DNA of 64,000 bases, taken from positions 5,646,698-5,710,697 of the forward strand of contig JAJEKV010000051.1 of the NCBI GenBank assembly GCA_021234155.1, read 5' to 3'. Within the stretch, counting starts at the first letter, position 1; each line of letters begins with the position of its first letter. Positions 48,601 to 61,006 of the stretch are shown here, one piece after another. Origin of the DNA: Isoetes taiwanensis. Its lineage: Eukaryota; Streptophyta; Lycopodiopsida; Isoetales; Isoetaceae. The notes beneath the pieces were generated by a model. The model worked only from the letters and a program-made list of their open reading frames with translations, had not been told where the DNA came from and ran no database searches. The position numbers were made by a program, and so were the translations under genes.

Positions 48601-49390
48601 TACCTTTTGATCTAGGACAGCAAGCTAGTGCATCGAATAACTTGCAATGAGCACCATCTTTGACACCCCAAGAAGGATGATGGTAAAATGACGCCATTTT
48701 GAGCATCATTTTCTCGCTCGTAATAGTCCTCATCATATTGCACTCTTCTATTTTGAAATGTCATGCTCAAGTAGCTTTTCTAATCGAAAGATCCTCAACT
48801 CTAGAATACATGTCAACTAAATATTCTCCACATAGACGCACCTAATTGGAGAAACCGCTCTCATGTAGCAATCTAGACCTGCATCAATCGCGAATTGTGT
48901 AAAACCATGTTCATTTCAAGTCCCCATCCAATAGTACCATGTGGGAAAAAAGGTATTGTAGCTGTTCGTGACATTGATCGAAAGTATGTTCATGAAAGTT
49001 GGTTCCCCTCACTACGAACCCAAAACCAGCTCTACCGAGGAGAAATATTGGCAGATATTAGCATCCGCAATGGCTGCAATTTCAAGCATTTGCCAATCGC
49101 TTCCTTGAATTGTAATGTATACCGACGGTAGACGATGCTTCCCATAGTTCTGGAGGCTTGGGATGAATGGATTTATTTGGTTAAGGATCGAACTCACACT
49201 AGCAAATCCATTGGAATGGTATTTGCTTGTCTTGACCTTGTGCATATCGCTCGTATTCATCATATATATACCAATGTATTGATGCCCTCGGCTTCAGGTG
49301 GGCCATAGTCGATGATATGTTCGGCCAAGAATAGTCACGCATGAAGGGAAATCTAAATTTCACGCAACCCGCCACTTCACCCAAGCACAA
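45620..49390 (-). pseudogene. second Helitron Rep-helicase gene, divergent and broken
   Basis: The minus strand keeps, in the expected order, pieces of the same protein as the first Rep gene. They include SIHWYIYDEYERYAQG (about 49260), VYITIQG and EIAAIADAN (about 49060-49130), the HUH region VIEFQKRGLPM (about 48400, histidines lost or shifted), and SEDYLRARYLSVTRRHGEQC (tyrosine motif, about 47710). RTWDELK and PQLRFLFAIFF (about 47180-47350), VIIWDEFPMANKS (helicase Walker B, about 46580-46620), NDLPFGG, and the C-terminal LYRALSRMRRREGALI (about 45650-45700) follow. Frameshifts separate the pieces. It is clearly different from the first Rep gene in sequence, so it is another Helitron lineage or a much older copy. 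It lies upstream, in element orientation, of E2, mirroring the first Rep gene and E1. Confidence 0.8.
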
Positions 49391-49399
49391 AACGTAATA

Positions 49400-52300
49400 A
49401 GCTTACTTTTTGCTAATTTAGCAAACTCTTGCATATTGTACATGTAGTTTAAAGTCAGAGGTAAAGGAGAGGTAGAGCGTAATAGCCATTTTCCTTTATT
49501 GCAACAAACTGCTCGCTAAGTTGAGCAGGGGATTTGACAATATGTGCATCTTTTATTCCATGAGCACATCAGCGTATGTAATGACGCATTGCCTTATTTA
49601 TGTGTTGCGCACTAGATCGCCAAGCAGGTTGAGGCCCCGTCCATCGAATCGAGAGATCCTACAGCCAAATCTAATTTTTCATTTGTTTTTCTTCACCCGC
49701 CTGTGTAATCATATTACAGGCATTCGCATAAATTTGTTCGGCTACATTGTCTTCTATCTATCTCTCTCCCTCGTTCTTCTTCTCTCGGTTAATCTCTTTC
49801 CTCTTTGTTCCTCACTCAGATATATGGCTATCATTTCCGGCAAGAGATGATGTGTGTTATTTGATACATTGTTTGTGTGTGACATTTACACTAGTTCGTT
49901 GGACTACAAATTTGGGATCCCCGTATCTACATTACCACTAAGCTCATCTACAAATTTATGGTGGAGGTGTATCTAACTATTGATTCTCTGCTCCTATCTT
50001 CCATCTCAAGGTCTATTCACTTTAGACCGTTGTTCCTCATAATGGCTCTTTTTTTCTCCTCGTGATCCTAATCCTATCCTCTTATTTAAGTTTGCAAAGC
50101 CGCTCTCTCTGCCTCTTTCCTCTTCAATCCGAATAGAATAAGGCTCTCTTGCTCCTCTCGTCGCAGATTTTCTCCCACGCCTGGGGCTAAAATCCATTAG
50201 TCGCCCTTTGCAGGCATTGGACCACAACTCGCCTCTACTTATAAAACAATAAATCAAATGGGATACACAATGCACAACACGGGCTGATGTGCAGAGGCAA
50301 CTTACTTTGTTTTCTCTTATTTTTCTTTTCTCGAATGAAACGATGCAAGCTATCGAATCAAACCCTAGCCATCTCCACATGACAATATTCTACACACATA
50401 AAAACACACCATGTCAAACATAGTTCTTTATCCATTTAAATGTGATTTCACATGTCAAAATATACAGAATGTGAAATTATAAAAATGTGGAAGCGAGTGC
50501 ATAGTTAGTATGAGGCATGAAAAAAAAGATAGAATGCAAATGCGGTTGCAATATAGCAAAATTAAGCTAATTTTCAAATGAAAATGGGTGCGTGGTATTG
50601 TATACACTTTGACATCATGCACTCTTTTGATCTATCGTGCCCCCAAAATGTATGTCAAGTCATTGCAAACATAAATTCCTACCATGTAGAGCTTTCTCTA
50701 TAGTTCAAACCCTTCGACTCAAAGGTATGGCTATGGGTATTGCGAAATGGTGGCATTGACCCGGGCTCCCATAAGTCAATTTTTGTGGAAGGAAGCATTC
50801 TCTTTGCGGCTATTATATAGGACATGCGAGGGAAGGTGGGATCAAGTGCCTTTTGTAGCCGGAAAGGGCCTGTTAATTTCTTATTAAAACTTCGATTGAG
50901 GAAATTGCTAATTAATATTTCACAATTGTTAAGTTGGTCTTTTGCATAATCGAATATGTTTTCCTTTTAGTTTTGTTTTTTGTTTAATGTTCTATAATAT
51001 AATATATATATTGATTTATTGCAAAACTAAAGGCAAATACATTGTTTTACTTTTCAACATGTATCTTGGTTTTATTAGTCTGTTTTTTGTTTGGTGTATC
51101 TTGCACATGAGCCTCCGCGGATTCTAGGCAAGTAATAATATTTCTAATGAGGGCAAGTAATAATATTTCTAATCGAATAAGCTATTGCCATAAGTTTTTA
51201 GTATTTTGAATAAATATTGCAATAAGTTTCAAGTGTTTTGACACGGCGTAATTGGTCCCATGCGCGTCCATTTTATCTGTTGATTATAGAAATATGTTGA
51301 TCGGCTCATTTTTGTGGCTGTTTCCGGCATAACAAGTCATCTTCTTCTGCCAAATTCTTAATGGATTCTCTTCAATGCTTTGACATGCTATGGAATGGGT
51401 GAACTAAAGATTTGCCATTCAAGTATTGAATAAAAAGTGGTCGCGCCAAAACAAAATTGGCGCCCTAGCGGATTTCAAATTTAAGAGCACGGCTCCTTTT
51501 TGTATAAAGAAATCTATAGGATGGATTGATGGCAGAGGCCATTCATATCCTCAAGCGAGGGCTGGCTTAACTAGAAATGGTGCATATCTTGTGTTGGGAA
51601 TGTGAGGTAAGGGAAAAACAGCCCGAATCAGAAGGACAATTTCAATCCCTCATGGCCCATAATGGGCTTGATTCTATTGCCATTTTTAGGTGATCATCTC
51701 ATTAGGTTGTTTGCTTATCATGGAAATTTGTTTTGAGAACAAATAAAATATATGTGAGAATTCGGCACGGAAATGCATATACATGGGAATTTTGATTATA
51801 TTGGCTAAAAGCCAAGCTTAGGAATAGTGAGGAAGCCCTTGAACTATACCAGCGGTTGGATTTTTTAAGTGACATCTTTGCTGACATATATGCTCGGAAA
51901 TATTGGATTTTTACATTTGAAAATTGACATCTTTGCGGCATATATGCTCAAATATCTATCTTTGTATTTGTAGAGCTAGATTACGATACGCTTTAATAAT
52001 TATAGCTTTCATCACGATAGGCATTTCTGGCATATTCCCACCGGTTACAAACCGCTGATTTAATTTTTGTTTGCCGGCTCCCTTACAAACTAAGCGGGAT
52101 TTGTCTTGGGCCGGTAGGCTTTTACGCGTGCGCCACTTTTGTCTTGGGCGGCATGGCGTGCCGATTCAATCATCCCGAGGGATTGCCGCGCTTGCTTGAA
52201 GCTTGTCATGCGTTACGTGCTCATTTTAGCTGCGGGTTTTACATAGCAAAGGTATTACTAACTTTTAGATTCTTTACATTTACGGGTATGACGCATCGCG

Positions 52301-54180
52301 AGTTCCTTGCGGCATTAGGCATAAAAGATACATCTAGATTTACGGATTCGAATGACATATTGTAGCAAACATTGGATTGAGGTTTGAACTGTCCGAGGGT
52401 TTATAAATGCGATTCAACGACTATGCGTTTAACATGTTAAAATAGCATATGCTTCTAAATAATGGATAGGTATAGTGTTTGCGGATCTGTGTATTTGTAT
52501 AATGGAGGAATTATTTTAAACCCTAAATTTAAGCATGGTCTTAGCGAAGGATGGAGCGGTAATAGGTACGTGACATACGGTGGGATCTATGCAATGGAGG
52601 AAATGGATTTCTAATGCAAGACAGCGTTCTACTCCTCAATGGGGCCACCTTGGATATTTGCAGCCCTTGACCATAGCTACTAAATACACACTTTCGGTAT
52701 GCCATATTTGTTAAAATCCTCTAGTAAAAGATGGAGTGGAGTATGATATGACATGGTGTTTTAGCATGGATGCCGGATTAAAGACAGATGCGACCTTGTT
52801 AAAGCCGGTGTCATCACAAAGCGAGAGCAACTACACGTATGTTGGCTCATTTATTGCACCACGGTGGTACGTAGGTCATTTTGAAGAACATTTTTTGCAA
52901 AGCCAAGATGCCCTGCTGACCTTCCACCACTCACGCTCACGGTATGCTTAATACATGAGGATCATTCTTTACATGGTTATATAACATATCTAAATGTTTC
53001 ATGTTGAATGCATGTGCAAAATTTGCTTATTCAAACACGGAATCTTGGTTGGAATAATGTAAGCTTTGTAACCCCTTTCTGAATGAGCAATGGAACAATC
53101 ACGGAATTCTTTGAGACAAATTGTTGTGTACTTTGAGTATTGCTTTGGCGATTCATAATAGTTTATGATCTTGCTCAATAGGGAGATAGATGGCATATTA
53201 CAGGTTGAAGCAATTGTAATTTGGCCTTGCAAGTGCTCTAAAACGAGAATATTTGTAAGGATTGTTAAAGCAAAAAATAGAGGAGCTTTAAATTTTATTT
53301 CTATCTTTGGAATGATGTAACCCAGGACTTCACTGCGGTGACTACTTCCTTACTTTTTGACTTGCAAGCTGACAAATATATAGTAACCATTGAGATCGAG
53401 GGGTTACGATAAGGCGGTCTATGGAGACAGGAATTTACTTTAAAAAGGTGTCTATGGATTCATCGAGAGTGAATTGTTCTTGGGGCTCAGCTGAGAAGCA
53501 ATCCCGAATGGCATTCAAGTTGGGGTGTATGGCACAAGTTGTGGGCTAAATGGTGCTCGATAACTGTTTAACATGTTGACTGGCGTGCTGGGATTATCTA
53601 GATGCAGCTAATACCATAAAGCATGCAAAAGCAGTGCACAATCCGGTGAAGACATACTCTACATATGCGGGCCGAGAGAGCATACCTTTCCCAATTGTAA
53701 TGGGCTTTGTCGCAATGCAAAAGACGGGGATGCGCCCCGACATAGTCAGCGGTCCGGAGCCTATTTATACATCCGCGAGGTTATGCCGTAGCCGGCCAAG
53801 TCACACTCCTGATTACGCCCACGATTATTTACTCTTTGCCTCGATTCGCCATCTGCTTGGCTGCCCGGTAGTTCACATTTATCTCCGGATCCCGACCATG
53901 TTTACGATGCATCTGCTGCTTTATATGCGGCAAATTTACGCTCCTTGAATACGCCCGCGATTATTCTTTACGATTCCGCCATGCGGGTTGCCCGATTGTT
54001 CTCTTATCACCGAATCAACCTTAATTCGGCCATCTGGCGCTAACTGCTGAGGGAATTAGAGCCATCGATCCCGACTTCGGCCGGGTTTGGGAATGCCCTA
54101 AAGCGAGCAGCAATTTGCTCGCATCATGGGCCGGACTGGGACGGTACCGATGGCGAAGAATATTCGAGGAAATAGATCCC
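49400..54180. other. no recognisable gene
   Basis: Several open stretches exist but none shows a family motif. Examples on the plus strand are 52144-52250 (MACRFNHPEGLPRLLEACHA) and 52820-52945 (SNYTYVGSFIAPRWYVGHFE). These two have coding-like composition and could be exons captured or degraded upstream of the second Rep gene. I would not name them. The 53630-54180 part is richer in CG than its surroundings. Confidence 0.35.
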
Positions 54181-54189
54181 ATTAATAAT

Positions 54190-54640
54190 TATATATGTTG
54201 AATATAGATATAGATAGATAGATCACGGTTGCCGCGGTAAGACCTATTTGCCACGCCCAGGTCATGGTTTTATTGCCCGCGGTAAAGACCCTAAAGCTGC
54301 CTGCCCAAGGTCCGGGTTCAAGCGCACTTATGCCAAAGGTCCACGGATTCATCTCGTATGTAATCGCGATTTGTCATGTTAAGACCCTAAGTACCATTAC
54401 CCCGAGGTACAAATTCAAGCTGCCATGCCGGGGTCACCCGGATTAGCGGCTGCGTTGTAGAAAGTGGCCATGATCATTATAAAGTTAGTGGGTCCTTCAT
54501 AAACTACCATGCCCAAAGTCACTGGTTCAACTGCCATATCCAAGGTCCCGGGTTCATCTCTACATATGTAATGCATTTTGCCATGGTAAGCCCCTAAAGC
54601 GCTGCCATGCCTGAGTCCGCTTGGGTTCAGGCTGGTTCAT
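54190..54640 (+). repeat. tandem repeats with tRNA B-box-like words
   Basis: Units of roughly 60-80 bases carry TAAGACCCTAAAG or TAAAGACCCTAAAGC, then GCTGCCATGCC or a variant, and end in a GGTTCAAG-like word (54305, 54415, 54540, 54625). The GGTTCAA words resemble the pol III B box, which points to degraded SINE-like units. No complete A-box/B-box pair was confirmed. Confidence 0.45.
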
Positions 54641-54649
54641 GGTGGTTTG

Positions 54650-55260
54650 CATATCATTGGAAAGTTAGTGGGGGAAGGACCCACTTCAGCTATGTATAGT
54701 GGTGGGGGTTGTGGCACAACTGCTTTAAACAATTGTTGTTGTTTTGTCCTCTCTGAAATTGCCTCCGGCTCTCCTCGTCTTACGTCACACCTAATTTCAA
54801 TTCTAAGCCATACCGGGTTAACCCTCCATGTAACTTGAGATCCTATTAAGACTTGCATGAACACGGACAAGTTGATATGCATGAATTGAGTGACGCAGTG
54901 CAAAAGCATTCTGTAGGCGAAACTCAAGGTAAAGAATTGAATCTTTGGTCTCAACCATATCCATAAACACGTATGAGCACTACTCTCAAGGAGTATAATA
55001 TCATACTATATAAGCTGTTTGTGACGGTAGAGCCCTTCGGTTTGGGCATTTTGCACCTCTTGGTCTAGAGCGTGCTCTTTTTCCCAAAGATATTCTTGGC
55101 TCGAGGCCAGGGCCTCATTCCGGTTTGGACACATCTTCGCTATTGCTCCTAAGCTATTCCTGTTTCTGACCTCGGTGGAAGTGAGGCCCCTCACCAGGTT
55201 GGACATCTTTGGTATTATTCCTCATTTCGTAGAGGCAGATCACTCACACCTACTACCAAT
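54650..55260. other. no recognisable gene
   Basis: Moderate-length frames on both strands without known motifs. It leads into the satellite that follows. Confidence 0.4.
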
Positions 55261-55802
55261 TGCAAAGTATCACTCAACACTACCAATTCTAATGTGAGGA
55301 GCTTACTCCCACCTACTACCATTTTCAAAGTATTACATATTTTGAAAGCTTTCTATCCTTGGACTGAGCTTGCAAAATTTCAAGACTTTCTATTTTTAGA
55401 CTGAGGTCCCTACCCATGAGCATCTGGAACATTTCAGAACATTCTATTTTGGCTTTTTGCAAAGTTTCAAAAAAAATTCTATTTTTAGACTGAGGGGCTT
55501 ACCATGAGACCTATTTTTGGACTGAGCTGCTTGCTCATGAGCATCTGAGCATGGAGAACATTCTACTTTGCCCCTTTGCAAATTTCAACAAACTTTCTAT
55601 TTTTAGACTGAGATGCTTATCCATGAGCATCTAGAACATCCAATTTTGATTTTTTTGTAAAGTTTCAAAAACAATTTCTATTTTTGGACTGAGGAGCCTA
55701 CCCATGAGTATCTGAAACATTCCAAAACATTTTATTTTTACTATATGAGAGGTTTCAGAAAATATTCTATTTTTAGACTGAGGTGCTTATCATGAGCATC
55801 TA

Positions 55803-55908
55803 GAACATTCAAGAACATTCTATTTTGGCTCCTTGCAAAGTTTCAGAAAACATTATATTTTTAGGCTAAAGTGCTTACCTTGAGCATCTGGAACATTCAA
55901 GAACATTC
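55803..55908 (+). promoter_or_regulatory. perfect four-unit heat-shock elements, block 1
   Basis: GAACATTCAAGAACATTC occurs at 55803-55820 and 55891-55908. It is GAA-nn-TTC-nn-GAA-nn-TTC, the binding pattern of heat-shock factor trimers. A near match with TTT lies at 55427-55444. Binding has not been shown; the match is sequence only. Confidence 0.6.
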
Positions 55909-55979
55909 TATTTTGGCTCTTTGCAAAGAAAAACTTTCCATTTTTAGACTGAGGTGCCTGGCCATTATCATCTACATCA

Positions 55980-56002
55980 TTCCAGAACATTTTAGAAGAT
56001 TC
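55980..56002 (+). promoter_or_regulatory. five-unit heat-shock-element-like array at the end of block 1
   Basis: TTC-ca-GAA-ca-TTT-ta-GAA-ga-TTC, with correct 5-base spacing throughout and one imperfect unit (TTT). Confidence 0.55.
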
Positions 56003-56100
56003 TAAAGCCATCTAAGACACTCTAGAACATCCTGGAACATCCTTGAATTGATTCGGCCTCGCCCTTAACTATATATGAATTTTTAATTCTTTCAATGAAT

Positions 56101-56290
56101 CAAAGCTTGGCCTAGTGGTAAGTATCGAAGGTTTGGGGGGGCAAGGACTAGGGTTTGAGTCCCATCCACAATATAAAACTTTTCAAAGCCCCTCCCCGAG
56201 ATGGTGTGAGGAGATGGAGGGCTGAGATCTTGCCACGTGGTGCATCCTTGACCGTTGATGTGGGCGGATTTACTCACTTATAATACGGAC
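56101..56290 (+). repeat. tRNA-derived SINE-like unit
   Basis: TGGCCTAGTGGTAAG at about 56108 fits a pol III A box, and GGTTTGAGTCCCATCC at about 56152 fits a B box with one change. The spacing is as in tRNA. The body continues to ACTTATAATACGGAC. No poly(A) tail or target duplication was confirmed. Confidence 0.6.
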
Positions 56291-56924
56291 ATTAAGATTG
56301 CATATTTTGAAAACTTTCTATTATTGGACTGAGCTTGCACACCTACTGCCAATTCCAAAGCATCACACTGGAGAAAAGCATCACCCATGTGGCTCAACAT
56401 CCAATACTACCAATTCTAACATGAGGAGCTTACTCCCACCTACTACCATTTCCAAAGCATTGCATATTTTGGAAACTTTCTATCCTTGGACTGAGCTTGC
56501 AAAGTTTCAAGACTTTCTATTTTTAGACTGAGGTCCCTGCCCATGAGCATCTGGAACATTTTAGAACATTCTATTTTAGCATTTTGCAAAGTTTCAAAAA
56601 AAATTCTATTTTAAGACTGAGGAGCTTATCATGAGACTTTCTATTTTTTGAATGAGCTGCTTGTTCACGAGCATCTGAGCATGTAGAACAATCTACTTTG
56701 CCTCTTTGCAAATTTTCAACAAAGTTTTTATTTTGAGACTGAGGTGGTTATCCATGAGCATCTAGAATCTAGAACATCCAATTTTGATTTTTTGAAAAGT
56801 TTCAAAAAAACTTTCTATTCTACCCATGAGTATCTGGAATATTCTAGAACATTCTATTTTGGCTGTATGAGAAGTTTCAGAAAGCATTCTATTTTTAGAC
56901 TGATGTGCTTATCCTGAGTATCTA

Positions 56925-57030
56925 GAACATTCAAGAACATTCTATTTTGGCTCCTTGCAAAGTTTCAGAAAATATTCTATTTTCAGATTGAGCTGCTTAC
57001 CCTGAGCATCTGGAACATTCAAGAACATTC
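56925..57030 (+). promoter_or_regulatory. perfect four-unit heat-shock elements, block 2
   Basis: GAACATTCAAGAACATTC occurs at 56925-56942 and 57013-57030, in the same place within the unit as in block 1. Confidence 0.6.
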
Positions 57031-57107
57031 TATTTTGGCTCCTTGCAAAGTTTCAGAAAAACTTTTCATTTTTAGACTGAGGTGCTTGTCCATTATCATC
57101 TACATCA

Positions 57108-57140
57108 TTCTAGAACATTCTAGAAGATTTTAGAAGATTC
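57108..57140 (+). promoter_or_regulatory. seven-unit heat-shock-element-like array at the end of block 2
   Basis: TTC-ta-GAA-ca-TTC-ta-GAA-ga-TTT-ta-GAA-ga-TTC, seven 5-base units in exact phase with one TTT mismatch. It corresponds to 55980-56002 in block 1 but has two more units. Confidence 0.65.
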
Positions 57141-57236
57141 TAAATATCTAGAACACTCTAGAACATCCTGGGACATTCTTAAATTGATCAAGCCTCGCCC
57201 TTAACTATATGTGAATTTCTAATTATTTCAACAAAT

Positions 57237-57411
57237 CAAAGCTTGGCCTGGGGGTTTGGGGGGCAAAGACCAGGGTTTAACACCCATCCACAAAATAAAA
57301 CTTTTCAAAGCCCCTTCTCGAGATTGTGTGAGGAGATGGAGGGTTGAGATCTTGCCACGTGGCACATCCTTGTCCATCGATGTGGGCGGACGGACTCACT
57401 TACATACGGAC
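57237..57411 (+). repeat. second copy of the SINE-like unit, A box damaged
   Basis: It matches 56101-56290 but lacks part of the A-box region (GGCCTGGGGGTTTGG). The B box has changed to GGTTTAACACCC. The shared flanking satellite shows that it arose by block duplication, not a new insertion. Confidence 0.6.
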
Positions 57412-59230
57412 GCTATTTTCTTATTATCTTTGACAATGAAAATGCTTCACTCCCTAATAATCCACAATATCAAGTTTATTAGGTAACCACAAGGCCTTGA
57501 AAAGGCTCATAAATATCTTAGACCTTTACTCCGTTCATGCCCTCAACTGCACAATGATCCTTCAATCTTCATGTTTATCTGCTTACATCATGTCTATCTA
57601 CTTACACCATGAACACGTGGGGTTAATCACAAAGACTAAGTGGGCTTTGAGGCATTTAAAAATGTTGGCATAATCAAATATATAGCAAAATTGACAGGGG
57701 GTTTCAGGGGGATTTGATATGGATGTAAAAATAACAATTCCTGAAATCATAGACCATATATCCCTAAAAAAATTGAATGACTTGTGCCAAAAAACGCTGA
57801 AAAATCTACGGACTTTATACCTTCCATGGTCTTTCAAAATACATTTTAAGTCAATTTAAGGCCTTAAATCATGATCGAGGTGTTATCACAATCTAAGCCT
57901 TAAAGCTGGTTTACCAATTTTTTCCAACAACAATATCCAAAAACCAATTCCCAAAAAGTTTCCATTAAACTTGCCAACATATCATCAGATAATCAATCAA
58001 TTTAGATCCGGACAAGTGAAAAAGGAAGAACACATCCTCAACCACATGAGTGTTTCGCGGTCGAGGCTTGTTGGCGGTGAATAAGAACTAATTTAACAAA
58101 ACCATTCCATTACGGAGAGTAACGGTTTATTATGCCACTTGCTATTCATGCATGCACATCTATGAGCTTCACCCTTTTATTGCAAGGATGCGCTCAAGAT
58201 CATCCTTGTGTAGTTGCTAATAAGCGAAGCAAAGCAATCATGCAAACACTCATGGTTGAGGAAAAACACATCAGCGGCAGAGACTTTAATCCATTATGAA
58301 CCTTTGCAAGGATACAAAACGGATTCAACAAGCAGCCTAAGTACTAAATTGGTGATTTAAAGTACAAAGCCAAGACCTGGTTATATGTACACAATAAATC
58401 AAACGATTTTTATCCATTCAACACAATTATCATGACATGCTATATTTATAAGTGTTCAAAATATCCAGCCATAAGTCTGATCAACAACAGATTTTCCAAA
58501 TTGAAAAAGAATAGAAAATTTAAAGAAACCCTCAGTTTGTATCGCTTAAGTATGTGCTTCAATAGACAGTTATGTCCAATCCACCATAATGACACCATTA
58601 TCTTTGTCGATCTTCCATTTTCTTAAGAAAACATAGCAGGGAGTAGAAGATCTTGTTACCTGCAGTAGAACCAAAGGATGGTTAGCCAAAAATATGGGTA
58701 AAAGCCTAAGCTACTAGCAGGCGTCGTCAAATCCTCTAAGTTTATCACCCTTCACCTTGCTTGTAATCTTCTGAATAAGAATGAGGGCATAAAGGCTGCA
58801 ATCTGAACTAGCATGGCATATATACATTTTCCACATAATTTGATTTCTAAAAGAATATCGAGAACCATTTCGCTGCTGACTCAATTCTACTTGATTACCA
58901 ATTGTCACACGGGTTTCTTCTTCGTACTTGCTATCACAACCCATGTTGGTTACATTCATAAGTAGTATTTTACTAATCACATGGTTCTGCCAATTCATCC
59001 TTACCAACCAGCAATTTATATGGCAGCAGGAACAATGTCTGGCACTAAAGAATGTGTATCCATTCCATATGAAGTATTGGGTCAACTAAACCACGTTCAA
59101 TTACTTATGTCCTATAAGTCTCAACACAATCTAGACCATATCCAGAATTTACAGCCTATTTTAGAATCGTGAGTTTAACTTCAAGCCCTACCTATATGGG
59201 TCCCATGACCTATTGGTCTCTGTGGACATT
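57412..59230. other. no recognisable gene
   Basis: AT-rich sequence. A minus-strand frame of 123 codons at 58714-59085 has no recognised motif and looks like chance. Confidence 0.4.
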
Positions 59231-59237
59231 AAAAAAA

Positions 59238-59268
59238 CTATTCTATTCTATTCTATTCTATTCTATTC
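59238..59268. repeat. pentanucleotide microsatellite (CTATT)n
   Basis: About six uninterrupted CTATT units. Confidence 0.95.
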
Positions 59269-59844
59269 ATATTATCTCTAATCCATGTTGTTTGCTTTTT
59301 GGATGTATTTTCAGCAATCAATTATAGTACCATTTACATCAGCAATACATGATAACATGCCAAGTTAGAGAGACCATATAAAAAATACAAATTTAAATTA
59401 TTGTAATCTGCTCGTGCATAAACCATACTAGTTGTCTTTCCAGATCTAGAATAATAGATTATTTCTAACGACGCTAAATTGGACTATACTTGACCCTCAA
59501 TCTTTGTTGACTAATGATTAACTATGCACAAACTACTTAATACATCAGTGTATGTGTATCCTGCCAGCAACAAATATGCAATATCTCTATAATTTAGACA
59601 TGCATGAAACATTGGACATTCTATTTTATAACATTATGTGCAGGTCTGCATTCTCATGCTTACATCCTAAGGAAGCCATGCTTGCATCAAATATGTAGCA
59701 TAATAACAGGGGGTTTCCTTTGTGTTTTTGTACGCTTTTCACTAAGGTTTTCCTATGATTTCGTGATATATTGAATGGATGTCTTATCATTACACTAAGA
59801 GTTACACCATTTGCGAGCCGATGATTTTTAGCACTTTTTTTCCA

Positions 59845-60030
59845 ATGGTTAACAACCAATGGTTCCGCAACAAAAAGCCACTTTTTTGCAATGCGTATGG
59901 TGCATAATGGTCAACAATAATATTAGCTCACAACAAAAGCCTTTTGTGCATGTAAGTTGCATAATGGTCAAACAACCAATGGCTCACAACAAAACCCTCT
60001 TTTTTATTATTATTGGTGCATAATGGGCAC
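59845..60030. repeat. imperfect tandem repeat, about 70-base units
   Basis: GCATAATGGTCAACAA, CAACCAATGG, and CAACAAAA followed by CC and a T run recur about three times. Confidence 0.7.
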
Positions 60031-60704
60031 ATGAAGGGGCTTGAAGGTCGCGTGAATGCAGGTTTCCGTAACTTACATTTCTTATCATAACTTTTGATCC
60101 ATGACTCACGATTTTGAGATGATGATTTTTTATTATTAACGTTTGGAAACTCTCCTGGAATATCTTTTTATTAATGTATGATGTGGGTGACATGTTTGGT
60201 TAGAAGTTATCTATGCTAAAACAACAATTTTCGGCCAGTTTGGTAGGCTTTGGATCTGCGGTGATTATCTGAGGTTAAGCTGTTGAATGTTGTTTGTGGC
60301 TCATTCGAATGAAGGTTGCAAAAATTTACCATGCATTTTTAGATTCCGGCGTTAAGTAAGCAAAATCCAAGGCTTCGTCAGGTGTGCTATGGCAGAAAAG
60401 TTTCGCCATGAAACAGCTGTTAAATTCCGGTTGAAAATGTTTGGTATGCGGGTGTCGCCAAACTTTATGACTTTGAGAATAATGGGATCAATCAGCTCTA
60501 TCTTTATGGTAACTTTTTACTTATGTTCTATTTGTTGTTTTATTGTGATGAAATTCAAAACTCTGGTGATGAAACCCTCAAATGAATTTTTAGTTTTGTT
60601 TACGGTTTGAATTCTAAAATTTTTTGTGCCCGCACCGGCGTCCCTAGGCCCGAAGAACCAATTTTTGCAACACAAACCATTAATATCCAACATATATAAA
60701 AATT

Positions 60705-60785
60705 ATTGTAACAACCAACACATAACAACCATTGACATTAACAACCAACACATAACTACCATTGACATTGTTAATTAACACAACC
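60705..60785. repeat. short tandem repeat of ACAACCAACACATAAC
   Basis: CAACCAACACATAAC and ACCATTGACATT alternate, giving two full units and a partial third. Confidence 0.85.
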
Positions 60786-61006
60786 ATTTAGGTCCAACAC
60801 ATTTAAATTAAAATCCCCTTAAATCCCCTTTGGTTTGGGTGCATATTCACCGCGGGAGGTGATGTAGAGCGAGCCCTCATAATTGTATTTTTTACACTGC
60901 ATTACAAAAATCAACACCATATAGTATTCGCTTGAAATCTTATATTATTTTGGCGAAGATCTTGTTATCTGATGTAACAAATTTTGTACTTGCATACCCC
61001 TGAAAA

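Larger units (their letters stand above)
55270..57190 (+). repeat. satellite-like array of about 100-base units, in two 1.13-kb blocks
   Basis: The units repeat TATTTTTAGACTGAGGTGCTT, CCATGAGCATCTGGAACATT, AGAACATTCTATTTTGGCTC and TTGCAAAGTTTCAGAAAA with drift and gaps. The array is itself duplicated. Block 1 spans about 55270-56290 and block 2 about 56400-57411, each ending in the same SINE-like segment (CAAAGCTTGG at 56101 and 57237). Many units contain perfect heat-shock elements (separate entries). Confidence 0.85.

Noticed and set aside
49400-54180. Possible endogenous pararetrovirus
   Set aside because: No reverse transcriptase, movement protein or coat zinc-finger motif was seen in any frame.
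55270-57190. Satellite considered as a CRISPR-like or coding repeat
   Set aside because: The units drift throughout without repeat/spacer alternation, and no frame stays open.
58714-59085. 123-codon minus-strand frame
   Set aside because: No motif, no splice context and no repetition elsewhere; probably chance in AT-rich DNA.
59238-59268. Repeat array as possible CRISPR
   Set aside because: Simple pentanucleotide microsatellite, with no spacers and a plant nuclear context.
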